A stretch of 64,000 bases of DNA from Bacillota bacterium (GTDB taxonomy: Bacteria; Bacillota; Clostridia; Christensenellales; SZUA-584). Where the stretch lies: NCBI GenBank assembly GCA_023397655.1, contig JAEWTW010000012.1:1-64000 (forward strand), read 5' to 3'. How positions within the stretch are numbered: position 1 is the stretch's first letter; every line of letters begins with the position of its first letter. The notes under the pieces are model-generated. The model made no database searches. It was not told the origin of the DNA and was given only the letters and a program-made list of their open reading frames with translations. The position numbers were made by a program, and so were the translations under genes. This document shows positions 1 to 8,955 of the stretch, piece after piece.

Positions 1-49
1 CCGCCTCCTAAGCGACAGGCCGCGCGTTCGAGTCGCGCCGGGAACGCCA
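1..49 (+). tRNA. tRNA-Arg (anticodon CCT), 3' part
   Basis: The window opens inside a tRNA. A 7-base anticodon loop CTCCTAA (5-11) carries anticodon CCT at 7-9 with T33 before it. The 5-bp T stem GCGCG/CGCGC (22-26, 34-38) encloses a TTCGAGT loop. The acceptor 3' strand, a G discriminator and an encoded CCA (47-49) follow. The 5' half lies outside the window. The visible part of the anticodon stem has one imperfect pair near its outer end, so I am surer that it is a tRNA than of every pairing. Confidence 0.85.
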
Positions 50-50
50 G

Positions 51-84
51 AAACCCCGTTGCGAAGCCACTTTCGGGGTTTTTT
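51..84 (+). terminator. Rho-independent terminator of tRNA-Arg
   Basis: An inverted repeat AACCCCG/CGGGGTT with a 15-base loop starts two bases after the tRNA CCA end and runs into a T6 tract. This is a standard intrinsic terminator for the tRNA transcript. Confidence 0.85.
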
Positions 85-308
85 CATACCTCAAGAAGTA
101 TTATTTTTTTACCAATAAAGTAAAAACAATACCTTTCGAGGCTGCTTTTTTGTGTCTGATGACGAGGTAAAAACCTCTGTAAGGGCACTTTATACTACAT
201 TTTACTACACTTTTTATATAACGCCCTATCGTTCTATAGACTTTATAGCATAAATCGGATCAAACGCAGCTGCATCTTTGTGTTGAAATACAGCCATATT
301 CATCAAAT

Positions 309-434
309 ATGAGTATTGCGGACTTGCGACGTGGCGAGCTGTTGACACTCACTTGGGTGGATATCGATCTTAATGGAAAAGTCTTTTTGGTTAATAAGTC
401 CACGAGCATTCTTAAGAATCAAGCGCAGATTTAA
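309..434 (+). pseudogene. Tyrosine recombinase (phage-type integrase) remnant
   Basis: A 41-residue reading frame contains LRRGELLTLTWVDIDL. This matches the conserved block around the first catalytic arginine of tyrosine recombinases (typical form: G-L-R-R-G-E-L-L-A-L-x-W-x-D-I-D). Everything before and after this block is missing; integrases of this family are usually 350-400 residues. It lies about 260 bases downstream of a tRNA-Arg gene, and tRNA 3' ends are common attachment sites, so the likely history is an integrated element that has since been lost. No intact att repeat could be identified by eye. Confidence 0.65.
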
Positions 435-506
435 AAGCCATAACCTAGGAGCAGCGTACGCGAGGTGCCTATTTCCAATTTCTTTCCAAAATGAAATAAT
501 CTCCAT

Positions 507-1628
507 TTACAGCAGTAGGTTTCTCTCATCCTCTTTTGAGAAAAGGTGAACAAGCGCTGGAGGAAATTTGAAATGGATCTCGGCGCAATAACCGATGCCT
601 CCGCGGAATTTCTCATTGAGATCAACGGTGGGAACCCGCACCACGACATCCTGTTTATCCACGCTCATATGAATGTGCATTTCGCTGCCCATCATCTCAG
701 ACACATCCACCTTTGCAGGTATCGCGCCAGCCTCTTCATGCGTCGCGATGCTCATATGTTCAGGGCGTATCCCCATGACGATGTCTTGCTCCTCAGTGTT
801 TTTTTTCCGTAGCCCCGCACTCATCTCGGCGTCCAGCGGTATCGTAACGCCACACAGCTCCACGGCATATCCATTGCCCAGTTTCAGCAGCCGGACATCA
901 AAGAAGTTCATCTGCGGGGAACCAATAAACCCGGCAACAAACAGGTTAGCCGGATGATTGAACACCTCCTGAGGCGTACCTATCTGCTGAATGTAACCAT
1001 CCTTCATGATCACAATGCGGTCACCCAGTGTCATCGCCTCGGTCTGATCGTGCGTGACATAGATGAATGTGGTGTTGACGCTCTGGCGCAACTTGATGAT
1101 CTCGGCTCGCATCTGGTTTCTGAGCTTAGCGTCGAGGTTGGAGAGCGGTTCATCCATCAAAAACACCTTGGGTTCTCGCACGATGGCGCGGCCGATTGCC
1201 ACGCGCTGCCGCTGCCCTCCCGAGAGTGCCTTAGGCTTGCGCTGCAGCAATTCGGTAATGCCCAATATCTCCGCCGCCGCACGCACCTTACTGTCAATAT
1301 CCGCCTTGGCTACACGGCGCAACCGCAAAGCAAAGGCCATGTTTTCATACACTGTCATGTGCGGGTACAGCGCATAGTTCTGAAACACCATCGCAATATC
1401 CCTATCCTTGGGCGGCACATCGTTCACCACCCTGTCGCCGATAGAAAGCTCGCCGGATGATATCTCCTCCAGCCCCGCCACCATTCTGAGCGTGGTGGAC
1501 TTGCCACAGCCGGAAGGCCCGACGAGCACGATGAACTCCTTGTCGGCAATCTGAAGATTGAACTCCTGCACCGCCACTATGTTTTTGTCGTATACTTTTT
1601 TCAGGTTGTTGAGGGTTACATTAGCCAT
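507..1628 (-). CDS. CUT1 sugar ABC transporter ATP-binding protein (MsmK/UgpC type)
   Basis: Cytoplasmic ATPase that powers sugar-importing ABC permeases. The 373-residue protein has Walker A GPSGCGKST (37-45), the signature LSGGQRQRVAIGRA, Walker B FLMDEPLSNLDA, and a C-terminal MOBE/TOBE regulatory domain with GIRPEHM. The start is fixed by AAGGAG a few bases upstream of the ATG. It is the last gene of the minus-strand operon that begins at 12316 and very probably serves the permeases at 5627-7404. Close paralogues lie at 18105-19226 and 37218-38342, and a broken one at 50844-51212. ATPases of this family can serve several importers, so exclusive pairing is not certain. Confidence 0.95.
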   Translation of the reverse strand: MANVTLNNLKKVYDKNIVAVQEFNLQIADKEFIVLVGPSGCGKSTTLRMVAGLEEISSGELSIGDRVVNDVPPKDRDIAMVFQNYALYPHMTVYENMAFALRLRRVAKADIDSKVRAAAEILGITELLQRKPKALSGGQRQRVAIGRAIVREPKVFLMDEPLSNLDAKLRNQMRAEIIKLRQSVNTTFIYVTHDQTEAMTLGDRIVIMKDGYIQQIGTPQEVFNHPANLFVAGFIGSPQMNFFDVRLLKLGNGYAVELCGVTIPLDAEMSAGLRKKNTEEQDIVMGIRPEHMSIATHEEAGAIPAKVDVSEMMGSEMHIHMSVDKQDVVVRVPTVDLNEKFRGGIGYCAEIHFKFPPALVHLFSKEDERNLLL

Positions 1629-1666
1629 ATTGATATCTCCTTATCGACGTATGCTCATTTACCACG

Positions 1667-3612
1667 CTATATGAGGGCTTTCAGCCACACGATCATCTCA
1701 TTTTCGCCCCTGTTGCCCCAGAGGTAATAGGGGATTGCCGTTAGCTCAACCGGCTTTGTCTCCAGCTTAGCGGGCTTATACAGCTCATCGCCCCAGCCCG
1801 CATCCGCAATTTTTCTGCCCTCAAACCGGATAGCAGTGATGCCGCCAAACAACTCCGGCATGACACACTCTGTCAGTTCTGCATCTTGAGCAATGTATAG
1901 TGATGCAAGATTGTTGCCGTTATCCGCTTGCTCCAGACAATACACCAGCGGCCCTTTGACCACGGCGACCTTGCCGGCATCGGCGCGCACCTTGGGATGC
2001 GCCACCACCAGCTCGGCCCGTATGTCAAAGCGAACATCTATCCTCGATGTTGTTTTCCACACACTGTACAGCCGGGCATATCCTTTCTCAACAATGGGAT
2101 AAACATCTTCACTATCGATGCGAATAGAAAAGCCCTTTACATACTGCGGTATCCGTATGTAAACCTCAAACTCCGCGGGCTTCTCGGAACTGACATACAG
2201 AACAGCACATCCGTCATTCAGAAACGTGGACTCAAGTTTGAACTCCACCGTGGTACCGCCCAGCATCACCTTGGTCTTATGCGATATGAAGAGATTTACA
2301 TAGAATGCATTGTTACTCTGCGAACATATATAGTCTCCCAGCGACGTCAGAGTCCGCGCCACATTGGTGGGACAGCACGCGCAGTCAAACCACTTCTGCC
2401 GAACCGTCTTTACATGCGCTTTGGATGTATGCTCCATGCAGCTGTCCGGCCACACCTCAAGCGGGTTTACGTAGAAGTAATGATCTCCCGTCAGTGAAAT
2501 GCCCGCCAGCACCGTGTTGTACAGCGCCTTTTCCACCGCATCGTAGTATGACGCGTCCTTGGTGATACGTGCCATTCTCGCTCCAAACATCATTAGCGCT
2601 ATGGAGGCACAGGTTTCCGCGTAATTGACATCGTTGGGCAAGTCATAGTCCGTGGTGAACCGCTCCAGTATGGAGGACGACCCAACGCCACCCGTAATAT
2701 ACATGCGTCTATTGACGACGTTATCCCAAAGCTTTTTACAGGTAGTCAGCAGTTCTGCATCGCCGTACTCATCGGCCAAGTCGGCCATCGCGCTGTACAT
2801 ATACAACGCGCGTACAGCGTGACCTTCCGCCGTCGTCTGCTCCCGCGGCGGCATGTGCGACTGCGAATAGACAGGGTCGTAGTTCTTCAGGTGGTCATGG
2901 ATGAATACACCATTTTCCCGCTTCTTTTCCTCGATGAAATAGTTGTGCTTGTGTCCGCGGGCGTCGATGAAATACTTTGCCTGTTCCAGATAGCGCTTTT
3001 CGCCCGTCACGCGGTATAGCCGAATTAGCGCCACCTCGATTTCCTGATGCCCGGGATAGCCCTTGATCTGCTCGTTACCGTCCCCGAACACCGTGCAGAT
3101 GAGATCTGCAAAACGTCTCGCCACATTCAGCAGCGCATCCTTGCCCGTTGCTATGAAATAGGCCACAGCCGCCTCGATCATATGTCCGGCGCAGTACAGT
3201 TCATGGGCTTCCGTGAGATTTGTCCAGCGCCTATCTGGTTCCTCGATTGAGAAGTATGTGTTCAGATAGCCGTCACTCTGCTGCGCGCGCCTGATGATGC
3301 CGATCACCTCGTCCGCGTCACTTTCCAACCGCTCGTCCGGGTTACATACTAAGCTGTAGGCTACCGCTTCCAGCCACTTTGTCGCATCCGTATCGGTGAA
3401 TATGATCCCCTGATGGTGCCCGTGTTTTTCCCCGAAGCAATCCGATAGTTCTGCAGACAACAGCTTGGCTCGTCTCCCTCAATCTCGTTGTTGAGAATCT
3501 TCCACTGATACGGTATAGCCACATTGGATATCAGGTCCACATACGGACGCCAAAACCCGTCCATAATGTGTATATTGTGCAGGCCCACCGGCCTTAAGCT
3601 TTTGCCTGTCAT
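1667..3612 (-). pseudogene. GH127 beta-L-arabinofuranosidase-like protein, frameshifted
   Basis: GH127 (former DUF1680) enzymes release beta-L-arabinofuranose. The N-terminal part (ATG at 3612, RBS GAGGAG) reads MTGKSLRPVGLHNIH... up to NYRIASG. The rest, starting with GEKHGHHQGIIFTDTD, is in the -1 frame and runs to 1667. The break lies in a G4A5 run at plus 3425-3433; one extra base would restore about 648 residues, matching the intact paralogue at 23376. The zinc and nucleophile motifs are present (AETCASI and CACCPTN), and no other damage is visible. It sits 30 bases after GH31. A sequencing or assembly error in the homopolymer is as likely as a real pseudogene. Confidence 0.85.
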
Positions 3613-3642
3613 TCCCCGTTGCTCCTCGCCTAATATTGTTGG

Positions 3643-5622
3643 TTATCGGACTTTTTCGAAAACAGGGAACTGGTCCAGCGTGAATATAATCTCGATGGTA
3701 TCGCCGCCCTGATAAATTTCTCCCGTCTCAATGTATTTCCAGCTGCCTGAAGGCAGATACACCTTTCGCGATTCAGCCTTTGCATAAAGCACGGGTGCCA
3801 CCAGATACGTGTTGCCAAACATGTACTGATCCTCGACCTGCCAGGCCTTCTCGTCCTCCGGGAAGTCATAGAACAACGGGCGCATCGGCGGTGTACCCTT
3901 CTCGTGCGCCTCGCGCATGATCCTCTCGATATACGGCTTCATCTCTTCACGAATACCCATATACTTTTTACAGATGTCATATGCTTCTTCGCCGTAGCTC
4001 CATACCTCATTCGCAGCGCCTGAGCGGCAGCTTGCACTGCCTGTTGTTCCCACCTGGGGCTGGCGCGGTTCCCTGTCGCCATGCAGCCGCATCACCGGAC
4101 AGAAGGTGCCGTATTGGAACCATCTGATGAAAAGCTCGCGGAATTCTGGATCGTCCGGATTGCCCCCGTGAAATCCCCCTATGTCCGTCGTCCACCACGG
4201 AATTCCCGCAATACCCATGTTCAGGCCCGCCGTCAGCTGGTTACGCAGACTGGACCAGCTGGAGTGAATATCCCCCGACCAGACCAGTGCGCCAAACTTT
4301 TGGCTGCCCGCCCAGGCGCAGCGAAGAAGATTGATGATGTTTTCCTGCCCCTGTGCCTTCATTCCTTCAAAGAAAGCCCTGGCATACATCACCGGAAATA
4401 CATTTCCTATCTGGATATTTGGACCTAAATGATAGCGATAGTTATCAAAATCGTAGACGGTATACTCCGGCTCAGACTCATCCAGCCAGAATATCCTTAC
4501 GCCTTTATCGTAGTAATTCTTTTTTGCTTTGCCCCATATGTATTCGCGGGCTGCGGGGTTTGTCGGGTCGAAATGTATTGTGTTACCCTCAAAATCCATG
4601 GACATGCGATAGCCGCGCTCGGTCCGGATCAAATACCCCTTATCCTTCATCTCTGCGAAGTTTTCACTGCGGTAATCCACAGTGGGCCATATGGACACCA
4701 TCAGCTCGATACCCATTTCTTTCAGCTCCGCAATCATCGCATCCGGGTCGGGCCAGTACGTTTCGTCAAAACGCCAATCCCCCTGCGTAGGCCAATGGAA
4801 GAAATCGATTACGATTACGGATATCGGCAGATTCCGGCGCTTGTATTCGCGCGCAACCGACAGCAGCTCCTCCTGTGTCTGATATCGCAGCTTGCTCTGC
4901 CAGAAGCCCATCGCATAGTCCGGCATCATCGGCACCGTTCCTGTCACCGCCGCGTACGCTTGCTCGATCTCCGCCGGGGAGTCGCCCGCCGTAATCCAGT
5001 AATCCAGCGCCTTGGCCGACCGAGCCTGCCATGTGGTGAGGTTCTTGCCGAACGTAACCCGGCCCACGGCAGGGTTGTTCCACAAAAAGCCGTAGCCCTC
5101 GCTGGACAGACAGAACGGCACGCTCGCCTGTGAATTGCGGTGTGCCAGTTCCAAGTCCGTTCCCTTCAGATTCAGGTAAGGGTGCTGATACTGCCCCATA
5201 CCGTAGAGCCGCTCATCTGTCGACGTGGATTCAAACCGCATCGTCAGCTCATAATCCCCGCCGATGATGGGCTTAAATTCCCGCGCGTCAATATCCAGCG
5301 CTGAGCATTGCTCTGAAAAAAGATCATGTCTGTTGCGCAGATATTCTCCCAGCAGCAGCTTGCCGTGCTGGTTATAAAACTTGATCATCCCGGACGCCGC
5401 AATCTCAGCGCGTATTTTCCCGTTTATGATCGACGCGCTATCCCCGTCTATTTGGATTTGCGCGCTGCCTTGCGCTCCTTGGAGCGCCCAGTCCTCGGAC
5501 GGCATGCACGCGTTCTTGGTGGCCCGCACGCGCAGCCCGTTTTTGCCCCAGCCTTCTATCCACAGCGTCTCACAGTCATACAGGCGCACCAGCCTGTTAT
5601 TTTCAGCAATCAATGTTGGCAT
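3643..5622 (-). CDS. Glycoside hydrolase family 31 (alpha-xylosidase/alpha-glucosidase type)
   Basis: Retaining alpha-glycosidase of 659 residues. An N-terminal beta-sandwich is followed by a (beta/alpha)8 barrel. The predicted nucleophile is Asp381 in FWLDESEPEY and the acid/base is Asp451 in WSGDIHSSW; further conserved blocks are VIDFFHWP and IPWWTTDIGGFHGG. The SEPEY form of the nucleophile motif is seen in alpha-xylosidase-like GH31 enzymes, but substrate cannot be settled by eye. There is no signal peptide, so it should act in the cytoplasm on imported oligosaccharides. The start has RBS AAAGGA and lies four bases after the permease stop, so the two are translationally linked. Next to a GH127 arabinosidase, xylose- and arabinose-decorated glycans are plausible substrates. 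Confidence 0.92.
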   Translation of the reverse strand: MPTLIAENNRLVRLYDCETLWIEGWGKNGLRVRATKNACMPSEDWALQGAQGSAQIQIDGDSASIINGKIRAEIAASGMIKFYNQHGKLLLGEYLRNRHDLFSEQCSALDIDAREFKPIIGGDYELTMRFESTSTDERLYGMGQYQHPYLNLKGTDLELAHRNSQASVPFCLSSEGYGFLWNNPAVGRVTFGKNLTTWQARSAKALDYWITAGDSPAEIEQAYAAVTGTVPMMPDYAMGFWQSKLRYQTQEELLSVAREYKRRNLPISVIVIDFFHWPTQGDWRFDETYWPDPDAMIAELKEMGIELMVSIWPTVDYRSENFAEMKDKGYLIRTERGYRMSMDFEGNTIHFDPTNPAAREYIWGKAKKNYYDKGVRIFWLDESEPEYTVYDFDNYRYHLGPNIQIGNVFPVMYARAFFEGMKAQGQENIINLLRCAWAGSQKFGALVWSGDIHSSWSSLRNQLTAGLNMGIAGIPWWTTDIGGFHGGNPDDPEFRELFIRWFQYGTFCPVMRLHGDREPRQPQVGTTGSASCRSGAANEVWSYGEEAYDICKKYMGIREEMKPYIERIMREAHEKGTPPMRPLFYDFPEDEKAWQVEDQYMFGNTYLVAPVLYAKAESRKVYLPSGSWKYIETGEIYQGGDTIEIIFTLDQFPVFEKVR

Positions 5623-5626
5623 ATTG

Positions 5627-6472
5627 TTATCCTTTCACCGCGCCCGCGGTTAGTCCGCTGATGATGTATTTCTGCATGAAGATGAATATCAACACGACAG
5701 GAATGATGGTGACCACGCCAAACGCGCAGAGGTAACTCCACTTGGTACCGTATTGCCCCAAAAAGTTGAATATCCCCGCCGTGATGGGCCGCATTGACTG
5801 GTCGCGTATGAACGTCAGCCCAAAAGCCAGATCGCCCCATGCGTACAGGAAGGAGAACACCCCGCATACCGCCACGCCGGGCTTCGCAATGGGAATGAAG
5901 ATGCGTAGGAAAGATGTAAAGCGATTGCATCCATCGATCAGCGCCGCATCCTCAATCTCCTTGGGTATCGATCCAAAGTACGCCCGCAGTATGAGCACGG
6001 AGAAGGGAATGCCAATGGTCGCATCAGCCAGTATGGTGGACAGTATGGAGCTGCTGCTGATTGACAAATTTTTAAACAGTATGAACAGTGGTGTCAGCAG
6101 CACGGAAACGGGCAGCATCTGAGTCACCAGAAAGAACAGCACGAACACCTTTTTGCCTCTAAAGCGAAAGCGTGCCAACCCGTATGATGCGGGAACAGCC
6201 AGCACCAGCGCAATCAGCATGCTGGAGAAGGAGATCACAGCGCTGTTGCCGAAAGCTTGAAACATATTGAAGTCTCCGCTTTCCAGCTGCGCCGAGTACG
6301 TTTCGGTGTTGACCGTCTCTGGGAACAGTGTGGGCGGCGAAGCAAACACCTCTTTTTCGTACTTAAGCGACGTTGAAACCATCCAATACAGCGGCAGGAG
6401 CATGATGATGAGCAGCACCACGGCTGTAATGTTTAGTGTCAGTCCGCGTCTGCGAGATATTGCCGGTTTCAT
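5627..6472 (-). CDS. CUT1 sugar ABC transporter permease (MalG/YesQ type)
   Basis: Inner-membrane permease of 281 residues with about six transmembrane segments, the first at residues 12-33 (LNITAVVLLIIMLLPLYWMV). The EAA loop that docks the ATPase is visible as EIEDAALIDGCNRFTSFLRIFIPIAKPG. The C-terminal GLTAGAVKG is typical of MalG-type subunits. It follows the MalF-type gene with a one-base stop/start overlap and precedes GH31 by four bases. It should form a heterodimer with the product of 6472-7404. Confidence 0.94.
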   Translation of the reverse strand: MKPAISRRRGLTLNITAVVLLIIMLLPLYWMVSTSLKYEKEVFASPPTLFPETVNTETYSAQLESGDFNMFQAFGNSAVISFSSMLIALVLAVPASYGLARFRFRGKKVFVLFFLVTQMLPVSVLLTPLFILFKNLSISSSSILSTILADATIGIPFSVLILRAYFGSIPKEIEDAALIDGCNRFTSFLRIFIPIAKPGVAVCGVFSFLYAWGDLAFGLTFIRDQSMRPITAGIFNFLGQYGTKWSYLCAFGVVTIIPVVLIFIFMQKYIISGLTAGAVKG

Positions 6473-7404
6473 TACTCCACCTCCGCTGAATCACGATTGA
6501 AGTATCTGATATAAATCAGGCTCACGAAGAACAGTATCACGAACAGTATGTTAGCGACTGTTGCACCTTCGCTATATCGGAACAGGCTGAACGACAGCTT
6601 ATACGAGTACGTCGAAAGCATCTGTGTCGAATCCACCGGGCCGCCATTGGTCATCACATAAACAAGGTCGAACACCTTGAATGTATAGATGAAGCCCAGC
6701 ACCAGTACAGACTCTATGGCAGGCTTGAGCATCGGCAGCGTGATTTTAAAAAAGCTCTGCACCTTGCTTGCGCCATCAATCGATGCACTTTCGTAAAGTT
6801 CCTCGGGTATTGTCGTCAGCCCCGTGGAAAGCAATATCATGTTGAACGGTATGCCGATCCATATATTGGCGAATATCAGCGCAGGCATAGCCGTATTGGT
6901 CTGAAACAACCAGTCCACTGGAGCCAGACCGATTCCCTTGAGCATTTCGTTGAATATGCCCACGTTGGATGTAAACATGAACTTGAACATTAAGCCGGTA
7001 ATGGTAATGGGGATCATCCATGGTATCATCATCAGTCCACGTACCGGCTTAGCGAAGCGGAACTTTTTGTTAAATAGCAGCGCCAGCGCAAACCCAATAA
7101 TAAACTGGAAAACGATGCTGCCAATGGTAAAGACGAACGTGTTAACCACCGACTTGCCCAATATCGGGTCGCCCAGCAGCTTGACATAGTTATCCACACC
7201 GATAAACGGCTTGTCGACCTTGTTGATTGTCTGGACGGTCACGTCCTGAAAGCTTAATATAAAGTTACTTATAATTGGGTACCCGACGAACAGCAGCATG
7301 TAAAGCGCTGCCGGAAGAACAAACAGCAACCCAATATTTCTGCGTCTCTGTATCAGCATGCGTGCTTTGTTCAGTGAAACCCGATTTCCAGATGTCGTAA
7401 ACAT
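6472..7404 (-). CDS. CUT1 sugar ABC transporter permease (MalF/YesP type)
   Basis: Permease of about 310 residues with the EAA loop ELYESASIDGASKVQSFFKITLPMLKP and the conserved YVMTNGGPVDSTQ segment near the C-terminus. The open frame extends up to 7461, but that ATG lies six bases after a long hairpin and has no ribosome site. The ATG at 7404 (MFTTSGNRV) gives an N-terminal tail of normal length, with a weak GTGGGG upstream, so I prefer it. It lies downstream of the binding protein at 7521, separated by the 16-bp hairpin at 7467-7501. Confidence 0.9.
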   Translation of the reverse strand: MFTTSGNRVSLNKARMLIQRRRNIGLLFVLPAALYMLLFVGYPIISNFILSFQDVTVQTINKVDKPFIGVDNYVKLLGDPILGKSVVNTFVFTIGSIVFQFIIGFALALLFNKKFRFAKPVRGLMMIPWMIPITITGLMFKFMFTSNVGIFNEMLKGIGLAPVDWLFQTNTAMPALIFANIWIGIPFNMILLSTGLTTIPEELYESASIDGASKVQSFFKITLPMLKPAIESVLVLGFIYTFKVFDLVYVMTNGGPVDSTQMLSTYSYKLSFSLFRYSEGATVANILFVILFFVSLIYIRYFNRDSAEVE

Positions 7405-7466
7405 GATAAACCCCACTTTGCTCAAAGCTCGTACTTTCCGATCGTTTTTAGGTACCCCCATTTAGA

Positions 7467-7501
7467 AGATTGGCGCATATGGAACCCATATGCGCCAATC
7501 T
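7467..7501 (-). terminator. Intercistronic hairpin between binding protein and permease genes
   Basis: A perfect 16-bp inverted repeat (core TTGGCGCATATGG) with a 3-base loop (7483-7485) lies between the stop of the solute-binding protein and the MalF-type permease. No T tract follows on the minus strand, so it is more likely an mRNA-protecting or attenuating hairpin than a full terminator. Such elements often keep the binding protein in excess over the permeases. Confidence 0.75.
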
Positions 7502-7520
7502 CCAAGCTAATCCGGAGGAA

Positions 7521-8810
7521 TTACTGTCCGAGGATGGAGTCAATGGTCGCCTGTGCTTTGGCTGCCGCCGTTGCGGGGTCAGATGTACCCGTAATGACTT
7601 CGTTAAACGCGGTGGAAATCGCGTTGGAGATTTCCGGCCATCTGTCATGAGGTCCGCGGGGATAAGCATATGCCATATTTTCCGCAAATTTCTTCATGAT
7701 TGGGTCATCCGCGAACTGTGTATCCGCAACGTCTTTACGGGATGCAATGTATCCGAAACCGTCGATGTAGGTCTTCACCTGTTCCGCACTGGTGGCGAAC
7801 AGCAGAAAATCGAGCGAATTGTCCACATTGTCGTTGTTGATGATGGCAAAGTTTTCTCCGCCCAGATCTGAGGCATTCTCTTTGTCCATCGGAATCAGCT
7901 CAACATTCCACTTAAGATCGGGGGCTTCCTTGCGCATTGTGGGCACCTGCCACGGTCCGTTGATCATCATGGCAAGGTTGCCGGAGATAAACTGATTCAT
8001 TGCATCGCCCTGCGTCCAGTTGATCACTTCCTTGCTCATCGCACCAGAATCAATCAGGTCTTTATAAAGCTGCAACGCTTTAATGCCGCCTTCGCTGTTC
8101 ATCTCATAAGAGGTGGCACCGGTGGACCATAGGAACGGAAGGAACTGGAAGGTGCCTTCTTCGTTCTGCAGGCCAGAAAGGCCAAGACCAAAGACGTTGT
8201 CCTTTGTTGTCCTTTTCGCGACATCCACAAGATCATCCCATGTTTTGGGGACTTCGCAACCCGCCGCTGCCAGCATATCTTCGTTGTAGAACAGGCAAAG
8301 GTTGTTGCTGCCAAACGGTATACCGTAGATCCGCCCGTCAATCGTCAGAGAATTCATGGGGCCTTCGTAATACTGAGCAAGATCCGGCCAGTCTGCCAGC
8401 TTATCGGTCAGGTCGGCGAATATTCCCATAGCCGCGTACGCCGCATGATCGGGGTTGTCGATGATAACGATATCCGGCAGTTCTTCTGAAACCACGCCGA
8501 TGGAAAGCTGCTTCTTGAAATCTGCAAACGGGATATAGTTTGCCACCACCGAAACTTTATCCTGCGAGCTGTTGTAACCGTCGATCAGTCCGTTCAAAAG
8601 CTCCTGATGAGACTGCGTTTCCCAATAGTACCAGATCTCCACATTGGCCTTTTCTCCCGCAGAAGTTGGTTCAGCCGATGCCTGCTCCGAACCATCGGGC
8701 ATATCCTGAGTGGTGCCAGAGTCCGAAGGAACCGGTGTTGAGGGTGCACAGCCAACCAGCAATGCAACGCTCAGGCATGCAACCACGAGGATGGTCAGAA
8801 ATTTCTTCAT
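7521..8810 (-). CDS. Sugar-binding lipoprotein, family 1 extracellular solute-binding protein
   Basis: Substrate-capturing lipoprotein of the importer encoded just downstream, 429 residues. A basic N-terminus and hydrophobic stretch end in the lipobox LVGC, with Cys21 as the lipid-modified residue. A Ser/Thr/Pro/Gly-rich linker and a MalE-like mature domain follow (VEIWYYWETQSHQELLNGLIDGYN...). The RBS is a strong AAGGAGG. Its place next to YesM/YesN-type regulators, two permeases, GH31 and GH127 points to an oligosaccharide ligand carrying xylose or arabinose, which is inference from context. Confidence 0.94.
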   Translation of the reverse strand: MKKFLTILVVACLSVALLVGCAPSTPVPSDSGTTQDMPDGSEQASAEPTSAGEKANVEIWYYWETQSHQELLNGLIDGYNSSQDKVSVVANYIPFADFKKQLSIGVVSEELPDIVIIDNPDHAAYAAMGIFADLTDKLADWPDLAQYYEGPMNSLTIDGRIYGIPFGSNNLCLFYNEDMLAAAGCEVPKTWDDLVDVAKRTTKDNVFGLGLSGLQNEEGTFQFLPFLWSTGATSYEMNSEGGIKALQLYKDLIDSGAMSKEVINWTQGDAMNQFISGNLAMMINGPWQVPTMRKEAPDLKWNVELIPMDKENASDLGGENFAIINNDNVDNSLDFLLFATSAEQVKTYIDGFGYIASRKDVADTQFADDPIMKKFAENMAYAYPRGPHDRWPEISNAISTAFNEVITGTSDPATAAAKAQATIDSILGQ

Positions 8811-8955
8811 GGGTTATCCTCCTTAATTTTTGGTAATTTGAAGTGGTGTCCATTTGTTGAGTTTAATATACAGAAGCAACGGGCGAGTTTGTACTCTAAA
8901 AATCTTAAAACAGGAGGACATAACTTAACTGATTTGTTGAAGTGAGAGTATTAGG

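Noticed and set aside
3425..3433. Programmed -1 frameshift in the GH127 gene
   Set aside because: The heptamer GAAAAAC does not allow clean re-pairing of the first tRNA after slippage, and GH127 genes are not known to use frameshifting. A base loss or sequencing error is simpler.
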